The notes under the pieces: model-generated
The model's input: only the letters and a program-made list of their open reading frames with translations
What the model was told of the DNA's origin: nothing
Database searches by the model: none
Program-made: the position numbers and the translations under genes
Assembly: GCF_001426525.1 (NCBI RefSeq)
Contig: NZ_LMEW01000014.1
Coordinates: 17,384 to 81,383, forward strand
Direction: 5' to 3'
Length of the DNA: 64,000 nt
From: Massilia sp. Root133
GTDB lineage: Bacteria > Pseudomonadota > Gammaproteobacteria > Burkholderiales > Burkholderiaceae_D
Shown here: positions 37,776 through 45,999 of the stretch, piece after piece
Numbering within the stretch: position 1 is the stretch's first letter
Layout of the letters: each line of letters begins with the position of its first letter

Positions 37776-40700
37776 GTGAACCAGTTCAGGAAAACGGCTA
37801 TCGCCGTCGGCGTGTCTCAAGTCGTGCTGCTCGCCAGCGGCATGGCATACGCACAAACCACCCCTGCCACCGACAACGGGACCACGTCGGTCATCGTGGT
37901 CGGCCAGCGCGCCTCGCTGGAAAATGCCCAGAAAATCAAGCAGAACGCCGACGAAGTCGTCGACTCGATCGTCGCCGACGACATCGGCAAACTGCCGGAC
38001 CGTTCGGTCACGGAGGTGCTGCAGCGCGTGGTCGGCGTGACCATCGACCGCACCATGGCCAAGGGCGACCCGGAACACTATTCGGTCGAAGGTTCGGGCG
38101 TGATGGTCCGCGGCCTGAGCTACGTCCGTTCCGAGCTGAACGGCCGCGACTCGTTCTCGGCCAACGGCGGCCGCTCGCTGAATTTCGAAGACGTGCCGCC
38201 CGAGCTGATGGCCGGCATCGACGTCTACAAGAACCCGTCGGCCGAACAGATCGAAGGCGGCATCTCCGGCCTGATCAACCTCCGCACCGCGATGCCGTTC
38301 GACTTCAAGGGCCGCAAGATGTCGGTCTCGGCGCAGGATACGTATTCCACGCTGAAGAAGGGCAAGCCCCAGCCGTCGTACTCGATGATGTTCTCCGACC
38401 GCTGGAAGACGCGCTTCGGCGAATTCGGCGCCCTGTTCGACCTGGCCACGTCGCAGAGCGGCACCCGCACCGACGCCTTCCAGGTCTCGCCTTATTACCC
38501 GCGCACCGACGTCGTGCCCGGCCAGACGGTCTGGGTGCCGAACGCCGCGAGCTTCCGTTCGCTGGAGTTCGACCGCAAGCGCGACGGCGCCTATGCCGCG
38601 TTCCAGTGGAAGCCGAACAGCAACGTCCAGTCGTCGCTCACCTACTTCAAGTCGCGCTACAAGATGAAGTGGGACGAGCAGGCGATCTTTGGCCAGTCCA
38701 GCCCGTACAACCTGCAGGTCGCGAACGGCAAGTTCGATCCGAAGGGCGCCATGATCAGCGGCGTGCTCACCGATCCGGCCGACGGCGGCGTCAACTTCAA
38801 CGACGACACCCGCACCTCGACGCGCAAGTCGGCCACGACCGACATTTCGTGGAACCTGCGCTGGCGCCTGAACAGCCAGTGGACCGTGACGACCGACCTG
38901 CAGAAGGTACGCGCCACCACCGGCAGTTTCGACTCGACGGTCGCCACCGGCCTGCAGATCCCGCAGATGGGCATGGACATGAGCTCGACGCCGGCCCGCC
39001 TGACGTTCGACGACGCCACCAAGGCGTACATGGCCAATGCGAACAATTACTACTGGGGCTTCACGATGGAGCACCAGGATGCGAGCGTCGCCAACGAGAA
39101 GGCCTGGAAAACCGACGTCAAGTACGAATTCGACCACCCCGTGCTGCGCGACCTGCGCGTGGGCGTGCGCCTGACCGACCGCGATGCGACGACGATCAAC
39201 TCCGTGCCGGGCTATAACTGGGCGGCGATCACCCAGCCGTGGCAGGTGGGCCCGGTCGGTTCGTGGCAGCCGCTGACCCAGCTGGCCTACCTGGGCGATC
39301 CGCGCTTCTCCGCCGGCACGCACCTGAACACGTTCCCGAACTTCTTCAACGGCAAGGCGTCGGTGCCGGCCGTCGTGTTCCCGAACACGTCGCTGGCCGA
39401 CGGCTATCCGGGCACGTATTCGCAGCTGCACCAGTATTACAACGTGCTGTGCGCCGAACGCAGCGGCGGCACGCTGGACAGCTGCGGCGCCTGGAAACCG
39501 GCGACGTTCGGCACCGATCCGTCGGGCACCAACGACCAGCAGGAGCGCAGCAAGGCCCTGTACACGCAGCTGCGTTTCGGCTTCGACGACCTGAAATATC
39601 CGATCGACGGCAACATCGGCGTGCGCTACGTGAAAACGAACATGGTCGCCCACGGCTACACGGTGTTCAGCTTCACGGCCCCGAGCATCCCGGCCGGCGC
39701 CACGGTGACCGGCGTGCCGATCCCGAACATCCCGAACTTCCAGCAGAAGCAGGACTTCGACAATTCGTACAGCAACGTGCTGCCGACGCTGAACCTGCGC
39801 ATGAAGGCGTCGGACAAGCTGCAATTCCGCTTCGCGTACGGCAAGGCGATGTCGCGTCCGGACTTCTCGCAACTGCAGGCCTACACGAACCTGTCGGAAG
39901 CGACCACCACGAGCACCAACACCGCGACCAACATCGTCAACGTCAGCAACGTCAGCCTCACCGGCACCGGCAGCGGCAATCCGATGCTGCGTCCGACGAT
40001 GGCCAAGCAGGCCGACATCACGGCCGAGTGGTATTTCGCGCCGACCGGTTCGTTCACGGCCGCGCTGTTCCACAAGAAGCTCAGCGACGTCATCATCAAC
40101 CAGAGCTACAACTTCGCGCTGCCGGACGTGAACGGCACGATGCATGACTTCGTGACGACGGGGCCGGTGAACGGCGCGAACGGCACGGCCAAGGGCATCG
40201 AACTGGCTTACCAGCAGTACTTCGACATGCTGCCGGGCTGGCTCGCGGGCTTCGGCGTGCAGGCGAACTACACGTACGTGAAGAGCAGCCAGGACCTGTT
40301 CCACCCGGTGTACCAGGCGTACTGCTCGGGCGGCAGCGGCGCGGACAACCTGAACCTGAACCTGAACGGTTGCGACGTGGACGGCAAGACCTTCGGCAAC
40401 CTGCCGCTCAACGGCCTGTCGAAGAACTCGTACAACCTGGCGCTGCTGTTCGACCGTGGTCCGATCTCGGCCCGCGTGGCGTACAGCTGGCGTTCGAAGT
40501 CGCTGCAGGCGATCAACGCCAACGGCACGAACGGCGGCGACGGCACCGACACCAACCCGGCCAGCCCGACGTTCGGCCAGCACAACGTGCAGTACGCGCT
40601 GCCGACGTGGTCGGATGCCTACGGCCAGGTGGATGCGTCGATCTTCTACAAGATCACCGAGAACCTGTCGTTCGGCCTCGAGGCGCAGAACCTGAACAAC

Positions 40701-40802
40701 GCCATGTACAAGCAGTTGATGCAGCAGGGCGTCGGCTTCAAGGTCCGCGGCGCGTACGTGACGGGTCCGCGCTACACGGCCCAGATGCGTTATTCGTTCT
40801 GA
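37776..40802 (+). CDS. Glycan-type TonB-dependent receptor (locus next to GH74 genes)
   Basis: 1008 residues from a GTG with AAGGAG five bases upstream. The signal peptide is MNQFRKTAIAVGVSQVVLLASGMAYA. The plug domain (about 55-190) contains IKQNADEVVDSIVADDIGKLPD, VTEVLQRVVGVTIDR and VMVRGLSY. The rest is a 22-strand barrel ending in the aromatic RYTAQMRYSF. It belongs to the Xanthomonas/Caulobacter-type receptor subfamily used for oligosaccharide uptake across the outer membrane. Neighbouring GH74 and CE20-like genes suggest xyloglucan oligosaccharides as cargo. A terminator hairpin follows at 40845. Confidence 0.93.
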   Translation: MNQFRKTAIAVGVSQVVLLASGMAYAQTTPATDNGTTSVIVVGQRASLENAQKIKQNADEVVDSIVADDIGKLPDRSVTEVLQRVVGVTIDRTMAKGDPEHYSVEGSGVMVRGLSYVRSELNGRDSFSANGGRSLNFEDVPPELMAGIDVYKNPSAEQIEGGISGLINLRTAMPFDFKGRKMSVSAQDTYSTLKKGKPQPSYSMMFSDRWKTRFGEFGALFDLATSQSGTRTDAFQVSPYYPRTDVVPGQTVWVPNAASFRSLEFDRKRDGAYAAFQWKPNSNVQSSLTYFKSRYKMKWDEQAIFGQSSPYNLQVANGKFDPKGAMISGVLTDPADGGVNFNDDTRTSTRKSATTDISWNLRWRLNSQWTVTTDLQKVRATTGSFDSTVATGLQIPQMGMDMSSTPARLTFDDATKAYMANANNYYWGFTMEHQDASVANEKAWKTDVKYEFDHPVLRDLRVGVRLTDRDATTINSVPGYNWAAITQPWQVGPVGSWQPLTQLAYLGDPRFSAGTHLNTFPNFFNGKASVPAVVFPNTSLADGYPGTYSQLHQYYNVLCAERSGGTLDSCGAWKPATFGTDPSGTNDQQERSKALYTQLRFGFDDLKYPIDGNIGVRYVKTNMVAHGYTVFSFTAPSIPAGATVTGVPIPNIPNFQQKQDFDNSYSNVLPTLNLRMKASDKLQFRFAYGKAMSRPDFSQLQAYTNLSEATTTSTNTATNIVNVSNVSLTGTGSGNPMLRPTMAKQADITAEWYFAPTGSFTAALFHKKLSDVIINQSYNFALPDVNGTMHDFVTTGPVNGANGTAKGIELAYQQYFDMLPGWLAGFGVQANYTYVKSSQDLFHPVYQAYCSGGSGADNLNLNLNGCDVDGKTFGNLPLNGLSKNSYNLALLFDRGPISARVAYSWRSKSLQAINANGTNGGDGTDTNPASPTFGQHNVQYALPTWSDAYGQVDASIFYKITENLSFGLEAQNLNNAMYKQLMQQGVGFKVRGAYVTGPRYTAQMRYSF

Positions 40803-40844
40803 CGCGGACCAGGTCTCTCTCCTCTGCTGACGGCAGATGTTTCA

Positions 40845-40866
40845 GGCGGCTTCGGCCGCCTTTTTT
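40845..40866 (+). terminator. Rho-independent terminator after TonB receptor 1
   Basis: GGCGGC, loop TTCG, GCCGCC, then six T. A perfect 6-bp GC stem with a stable tetraloop, 42 bp after the receptor stop. It separates the receptor transcript from the GH74 gene, which has its own promoter immediately after. Confidence 0.85.
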
Positions 40867-40873
40867 ATTTCTG

Positions 40874-40941
40874 TTGACAGTGGAAAAGTGTGAGTATTAG
40901 ACTGCGTTAAGGTTTATTAACTCTTTTGTGCAAAGCGTTAA
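40874..40941 (+). promoter_or_regulatory. Promoter of GH74 gene 1 with phased TTAA boxes
   Basis: TTGACA (40874-40879), 18-bp spacer, TAGACT (40898-40903). TTAA boxes follow at 40907-40910, 40917-40920 and 40938-40941; the first two form GTTAAGGTTTATTAAC. Positions relative to the -10 are nearly identical to those in the receptor 1 and GH74 gene 2 promoters. Confidence 0.6.
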
Positions 40942-40969
40942 TGTACCGTCTAATAACACTGGAGATATC

Positions 40970-43300
40970 ATGAAACGGAAACCGAACATCATCATCATCC
41001 CGGCCTTGCTCGCAGCACTCCTCGCCGGCTGCAGCGGCGGCAGCACGACCCCGGGCGCGACGGGCACGGCCGCCCCGGTCCTCGCCGCGACCGTCGGCTC
41101 GGCCACCAGCTGGACGAGCGTGAAGTGGGGCGGCGGCGGCTACGTCACCGGCCTGGTCTACCACCCGCGCAATGCGAGCCTGCTGTACGCCCGCACCGAC
41201 GTGGGCGGCGCCTACCGCTGGGATGCGGCCACGGCGAAGTGGATCCCCATCACCGACGGCATCGGCTGGGGCGGCGGCGAAGGCCGGTTCCACGGCGTCG
41301 AAAGCCTGGCCCTCGATCCGAACAACGACCAGCTCGTCTACATGATGACCGGCGACAGCGTGAACAACGACACGCCCGGCCGCATCTACATCTCCAGCGA
41401 CCGCGGCAACACCTGGACGCACTACGACCTGCCGTTCTCGATCGGCGGAAACGACGACGCCCGGGCCTATGGCGAACGCCTGGCGGTCGACCCGCAGAAT
41501 CCGACGACGCTGATGTACGGTTCGCGCAAGTCCGGCATCTGGAAGAGCACGGACTCGGGCCATACCTGGAACCAGGTCACGGGGTTTGCGACCAAAATGG
41601 TGCTCCAGGGGCCGAACCTGTACGGCGTCGAGCAGATCATCTTCGATACCCCGTTCGTGCAGAGCCAGAACGCGTCGCCGACCCAGATCGTCTGGGCCAC
41701 CGTCGCCTCCGACTACGCGCAGGCCGCGGGCCTGGGCTCGACCCTGTACAAGTCCACCAACGGCGGCGCCACATGGGCGCCCGTCGCGGTCCCGTCCAAC
41801 GTGGCCGGCTACGATATTCCCCACGTCGTGCGTTCGGCCGACGGCAACTTCTACATGGCGTTCCGCGCGCACCCGAATACGGCCGCGGGCGCCCAGGCCC
41901 AGGGTGCCGGCGGCCCCAGCTATCTCTACAAGTTCGGCGCCAGCAACAATGGCATTTGGAACCAGCTCAAGTTCGACGCCAACGTCGGCTTCGCCGGCCT
42001 GTCCGTGTCCGGCACCGGCCCGACGACCCGCATCGCCCTGGGCGTGACCGGCTGGGCCGACTCGAACCAGCTCATCCAGTTGTCCGATAACGACGGCCTC
42101 GCCTGGCACGAAGCCGAAGCCAACATGCCGCATACCGGCATCGCCGCGGGCGACTGCGCCGGCTGGGTCGAGGGCGTCGCGATCGACCCCGCCAACCGCG
42201 ACCACATCATGCACATCCACGGCGGCGGCATCTGCGAAACCACGAATGCCTCGGCCAGCACGCCCACCTGGAGTCCCAAGGTCGCCAACCTCGAGGAGAC
42301 CGTCACGCTGTCCCTCGTCACGGCGCCGGCCGGCGCGCCTTACAAGTTCATCAATAGTGCGGGCGACATCGGCACCTGGGCGCAGACCGACCTCGCGACG
42401 CGGCCGACGCGCGGCCCCATGAACTGGTGGAGCAGCGGTAACGCGGCCGACCTGGCGTGGTCCGACCCGACCTACATCGCCGCCTCCGGCGTCGACAACA
42501 AGAACGGCCACGTCGTCAAGGCATTCTGGTCGGGCGACGCCGGCAGCAGCTGGAACCCGTTCGCGTCCCTGCCCACCGGCGCCGCGGCCAGCCAGAGCCA
42601 CGTGCAGAGCATCGCGGTCACGTCGCGCAACAACCTGGTCTGGGCACCGCCCGATGCGGTGCCGTCGTACAGCACGAACAGCGGCGCAAGCTGGACCGCG
42701 ACCAACCTGCCGGCATTCACCGCCGTCTGGAACGGCTTCCAGCGCGCCTATCGCGTGGTCGCGGACCGCGTGAATCCGAGCAAGGTCTATGCGTTCGATT
42801 CCGGCGGTGCGCCGTGGAGCAGCGAGCCGGGCAAGGTTTATATCTCGTACGACGGCGGCCATAACTTCGGGCTGAGTGGGATGTGGGGTGCGCAGGCCAT
42901 GGCGCCGAACGCCTGGGGGGACACGGCCATGGTCGTCAACCCGAACGCCGAGGGCGACATCTGGGTGACCGACGGCAATGCCCTGTACCACTCGGTGAAT
43001 TCGGGCTGGAACTGGGTGCAGGTCGGCTCGTTCGCGTCCGCCAACGGCACGAAGGGCGCCACCAAGGTCGCGCTGGGCAAGGCACTGGCCGGCGCGTCGT
43101 ACTCGGCCGCGATCTACGTGGAAGGCACGCTGAACGGCCAGTGGGGCATCTTCCACTCCGACGACGGCGGCGCCACCTGGGCGCGCTTCAACGACGACAA
43201 CCACCAGTTCGGCGACTCCGGCGTGATGGCGGGCGACTGGAACACGTACGGCCGGCTCTACGTCAACGGTGCCGCCCGCGGCATCATCTACAGCAACTGA
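40970..43300 (+). CDS. GH74 xyloglucanase lipoprotein, copy 1
   Basis: 776 residues from ATG 40970 with GGAG six bases upstream. The lipoprotein signal is MKRKPNIIIIPALLAALLAGC. The body is the tandem seven-bladed beta-propeller of GH74: SWTSVKWGGGGYVTGLVYHP at the start, the family hallmark YARTDVGGAYRW with a catalytic Asp, and repeated Asp-box-like blades such as ISSDRGNTWTHYDLPF, KSTDSGHTWNQV and SDDGGATWARF. GH74 enzymes cleave the beta-1,4-glucan backbone of xyloglucan. A lipid anchor suggests surface or periplasmic location beside the TonB receptor. The next gene is a close paralogue. Endo versus exo mode is not visible. Confidence 0.92.
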   Translation: MKRKPNIIIIPALLAALLAGCSGGSTTPGATGTAAPVLAATVGSATSWTSVKWGGGGYVTGLVYHPRNASLLYARTDVGGAYRWDAATAKWIPITDGIGWGGGEGRFHGVESLALDPNNDQLVYMMTGDSVNNDTPGRIYISSDRGNTWTHYDLPFSIGGNDDARAYGERLAVDPQNPTTLMYGSRKSGIWKSTDSGHTWNQVTGFATKMVLQGPNLYGVEQIIFDTPFVQSQNASPTQIVWATVASDYAQAAGLGSTLYKSTNGGATWAPVAVPSNVAGYDIPHVVRSADGNFYMAFRAHPNTAAGAQAQGAGGPSYLYKFGASNNGIWNQLKFDANVGFAGLSVSGTGPTTRIALGVTGWADSNQLIQLSDNDGLAWHEAEANMPHTGIAAGDCAGWVEGVAIDPANRDHIMHIHGGGICETTNASASTPTWSPKVANLEETVTLSLVTAPAGAPYKFINSAGDIGTWAQTDLATRPTRGPMNWWSSGNAADLAWSDPTYIAASGVDNKNGHVVKAFWSGDAGSSWNPFASLPTGAAASQSHVQSIAVTSRNNLVWAPPDAVPSYSTNSGASWTATNLPAFTAVWNGFQRAYRVVADRVNPSKVYAFDSGGAPWSSEPGKVYISYDGGHNFGLSGMWGAQAMAPNAWGDTAMVVNPNAEGDIWVTDGNALYHSVNSGWNWVQVGSFASANGTKGATKVALGKALAGASYSAAIYVEGTLNGQWGIFHSDDGGATWARFNDDNHQFGDSGVMAGDWNTYGRLYVNGAARGIIYSN

Positions 43301-43326
43301 GCAATACGACCTTGAGGCAAACCAAG

Positions 43327-43361
43327 ACCGCTGCAGAACGGGAACGATCTGTAGCGGTTTT
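43327..43361 (+). terminator. Terminator-like hairpin after GH74 gene 1
   Basis: ACCGCTGCAG (43327-43336) pairs with CTGTAGCGGT (43349-43358) apart from one G-T pair, with a 12-base loop and a short TTTT end. It is weaker than the hairpins after the receptor and GH74 copy 2, so partial read-through into copy 2 is possible. Confidence 0.6.
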
Positions 43362-43403
43362 GTCGTTCATTTCCTGTTACGTCTCCTGTAACCGTGAGTT
43401 GTG

Positions 43404-43471
43404 TTGACAGTTGAAAAATACGGGCATTAAACTCTTTAATGTTTGTTAATAAAAACGATACAGCACATTAA
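43404..43471 (+). promoter_or_regulatory. Promoter of GH74 gene 2 with phased TTAA boxes
   Basis: TTGACA (43404-43409), 18-bp spacer, TAAACT (43428-43433), then TTAA boxes at 43436-43439, 43446-43449 and 43468-43471. The spacer also resembles that of GH74 copy 1 (AGTTGAAAAATA versus AGTGGAAAAGTG), so the promoter was probably duplicated with the gene. The leader to the ATG is about 160 bases, longer than in copy 1. Confidence 0.6.
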
Positions 43472-43597
43472 TGTGTTCCGATCGGGGATGTCCAGGAGAA
43501 CGACACAGTAGTCACCATAACGAGTGCCGGCACACGCATGCGGGCGCAGCCAGGACGGCGGAGCTACGTTCTCAGCCAATCCAATAGAGGAGATCTC

Positions 43598-45940
43598 ATG
43601 CATCGGAAGCACCTGTTCATCATCTCGGCCGCGGTTGCGGCGTTCGTCGCGGGCTGCAGCGGCGGCGACCGCGCCGCCGGCCCATCGGCCACGGCGCAAG
43701 GCCCCGTCCTTGCCGCCACCGTCGGCTCGGCCACGAGCTACACGAGCGTGAAGTGGGGCGGCGGCGGCTACGTCACCGGCCTCATCTACCATCCGACCAG
43801 CTACAACGTCATGTACGCCCGTACCGACGTCGGCGGCGCCTACCGCTGGAACGGGGGCGGCTCGTGGACGCCCATCACCGACGGCATCGGGTTCGGCGGG
43901 GGCGACGGCGCCTACCACGGCGTCGAAAGCATTGCCGTCGATCCGACCAACGACAACAAGGTCTACCTGGTCACGGGCATCACGTCGCACGACTGGCAAG
44001 GCACCCCGATCAACGGCCGCATCTATGTCTCGGGCGACCGCGGTGCCAGCTGGACGCATTACGACCTGCCGTTCCCGGTGGGCGGCAACGAGAATGCCCG
44101 CGCCATCGGCGAACGCCTGAAGGCCGACCCCACCAACCCGTCGACGCTGTTCTACGCCTCGCGCACGGCCGGCCTGTGGAAGAGCACGAACTCGGGCCAG
44201 ACCTGGACCCAGACCGGGTTGTCGAGCAAGGTGCTGTCGGCCAGCGAGATCCAGGGGCTGGGTAGTTCTCCGGTGGGCGTCGAGCAGATCATGTTCGACA
44301 ACTCGAACGTGGGCGGCGGGGCGACGACGTGGATCATGTACGCCGCCATCGCGCCGGACTACGTGCAGAAGGCGGGCCTGGCCTCGACCCTGTACAAATC
44401 CGTCAACGGCGGCGCCTCGTGGACGCCGGTGGCGGTGCCGTCCAGCGTGTCCGGCTACTACGTCCCGCACATGGTGCGCACCAGCGACGGCAACTACTAC
44501 GTGGTGTTCAACCAGAACGCCGGGCAGGGCGCCGGCGGTCCCGGCTACCTCTACCGCTTCGGCGGCGTGAGCTTCAACGAGTCGTGGACCCAGCTCGCCA
44601 CCACCACGCAGGGCGGCTACGGCGGCGTGTCCGTCTTCGGCACCGGCTCGACGGCCCGCATCGCGCTGGCCGTGACCGGTACCTGGAGCGCCGGCCAGCC
44701 GGTCGTCCAGCTGTCCGACAACGGCGGCGCCCCCGGGACCTGGCGCGAAATCGCGGACGGCATGACGCATTGGGGCGGCGGGTACAGGGGCTGGGTGGAC
44801 GACATCGAGATCGATCCGACCAACAAGGATCACATCCTGCACATCCACGGCGGCGGCGTCTGGGAAACCTGGAACGCGTCGGCCACCAACCCGAGCTGGG
44901 ACGCTCCGGTCAACAACCTCGAGGAAACCGCGACCCTGGCGCTCGTCACGCCGCCGGCAGGTGCGTCGTACAAGTTCGTCAACAGCGCGGGCGATATCGG
45001 CAACTGGGTCCAGACGGACCTCGCGACGACGCCGACCCGGACGCCCAACAGCGCCTGGGGCAACGGCGACGCCGCCGACGTGTTGTGGTCCGATCCGAAC
45101 TACATCGTCGCTGCCGGCATCGTCTCCGGCTCGCCGACGGTCCCCTACGGCGCCTGGTCCGGCGACAGCGGCAATACGTGGTCGAACTTCGCATCGCTGC
45201 CCGCCGGCGCCTCCACCAACTTCGCCGACACGGTGAGCATGGTGACGACCTCGCGCAACAACATCGTCTGGGCGCCCGCCAACTCGATCCCGTCCTGGAC
45301 CACGAACAACGGTGGCAGCTGGACCCAGGCCAGCGGACTGCCCACGCCGAACGGCGGCCTGAATAACGCCTATCGCCTGGTCGTCGACCGCCAGAGCCCG
45401 AACAAGGTCTACGCCTTCGATGGGGGCGGCGCGTCGTGGAACGGCACGACGGGCAAGGTCTACCAGTCGACCGACGGCGGCCATTCGTTCGCGCTGGTCC
45501 AGGGTTCGGTCGCGGCGAACTTCGCCCCGAACGACTTCGGGCTCACGACGATGGTGGGCAATCCCAACGCTGCGGGCGACCTGTGGGTGGCAGACGGCAA
45601 CGCCGTGTACCACTCGACCAATTCGGGCGCGAGCTGGACCAAGCTCTCCGGCTTCGCGACGGTCGCCGCCAGCGGCTCGACGGGGGCGCTGCAAGGCGCC
45701 ACCAGGATCGCGCTGGGCAAGGCGCAGGCAGGCTCGTCGTACTCGGCCGCGGTCTACGTCGTGGGCACGCGGGGCGGCGTGTGGGGCATCTGGCACTCCG
45801 ACGATGGTGGCGCAACCTGGGCGCGCTTCAACGATGACGCCCACCAGTACGCGGGCATCGGCGTGATCGCGGGGGACTGGAACACGTACGGACGCGTCTA
45901 CTTCAGCGGCAACGGCCGTGGCGTGATCTATACTAACTGA
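43598..45940 (+). CDS. GH74 xyloglucanase lipoprotein, copy 2
   Basis: 780 residues from ATG 43598 with GAGGAG upstream. The signal MHRKHLFIISAAVAAFVAGC ends in a lipobox. Architecture and hallmark sequences are those of copy 1: VKWGGGGYVTGLIYHP, YARTDVGGAYRWN, SGDRGASWTHYDLPF, KSTNSGQTWTQT and SDDGGATWARFNDD. The two proteins stay similar from the Cys to the last residues (RVYFSGNGRGVIYTN versus RLYVNGAARGIIYSN), with scattered substitutions and small indels. They may differ in cleavage position or processivity. Expected role is xyloglucan backbone hydrolysis. Its own promoter and a strong terminator make it a single-gene unit. Confidence 0.92.
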   Translation: MHRKHLFIISAAVAAFVAGCSGGDRAAGPSATAQGPVLAATVGSATSYTSVKWGGGGYVTGLIYHPTSYNVMYARTDVGGAYRWNGGGSWTPITDGIGFGGGDGAYHGVESIAVDPTNDNKVYLVTGITSHDWQGTPINGRIYVSGDRGASWTHYDLPFPVGGNENARAIGERLKADPTNPSTLFYASRTAGLWKSTNSGQTWTQTGLSSKVLSASEIQGLGSSPVGVEQIMFDNSNVGGGATTWIMYAAIAPDYVQKAGLASTLYKSVNGGASWTPVAVPSSVSGYYVPHMVRTSDGNYYVVFNQNAGQGAGGPGYLYRFGGVSFNESWTQLATTTQGGYGGVSVFGTGSTARIALAVTGTWSAGQPVVQLSDNGGAPGTWREIADGMTHWGGGYRGWVDDIEIDPTNKDHILHIHGGGVWETWNASATNPSWDAPVNNLEETATLALVTPPAGASYKFVNSAGDIGNWVQTDLATTPTRTPNSAWGNGDAADVLWSDPNYIVAAGIVSGSPTVPYGAWSGDSGNTWSNFASLPAGASTNFADTVSMVTTSRNNIVWAPANSIPSWTTNNGGSWTQASGLPTPNGGLNNAYRLVVDRQSPNKVYAFDGGGASWNGTTGKVYQSTDGGHSFALVQGSVAANFAPNDFGLTTMVGNPNAAGDLWVADGNAVYHSTNSGASWTKLSGFATVAASGSTGALQGATRIALGKAQAGSSYSAAVYVVGTRGGVWGIWHSDDGGATWARFNDDAHQYAGIGVIAGDWNTYGRVYFSGNGRGVIYTN

Positions 45941-45950
45941 GCAGTATCGA

Positions 45951-45982
45951 CCGCCGCGGCTCCGGCCGCGGCGGTTTTTTTT
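45951..45982 (+). terminator. Strong terminator after GH74 gene 2
   Basis: CCGCCGCGGC, loop TCCG, GCCGCGGCGG, then eight T: a perfect 10-bp GC stem. The acetylesterase ATG follows only 17 bases later, so that gene depends on read-through or on a promoter overlapping the end of the GH74 gene; I see none clearly. Confidence 0.9.
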
Positions 45983-45999
45983 CATCGAAACGACACACC

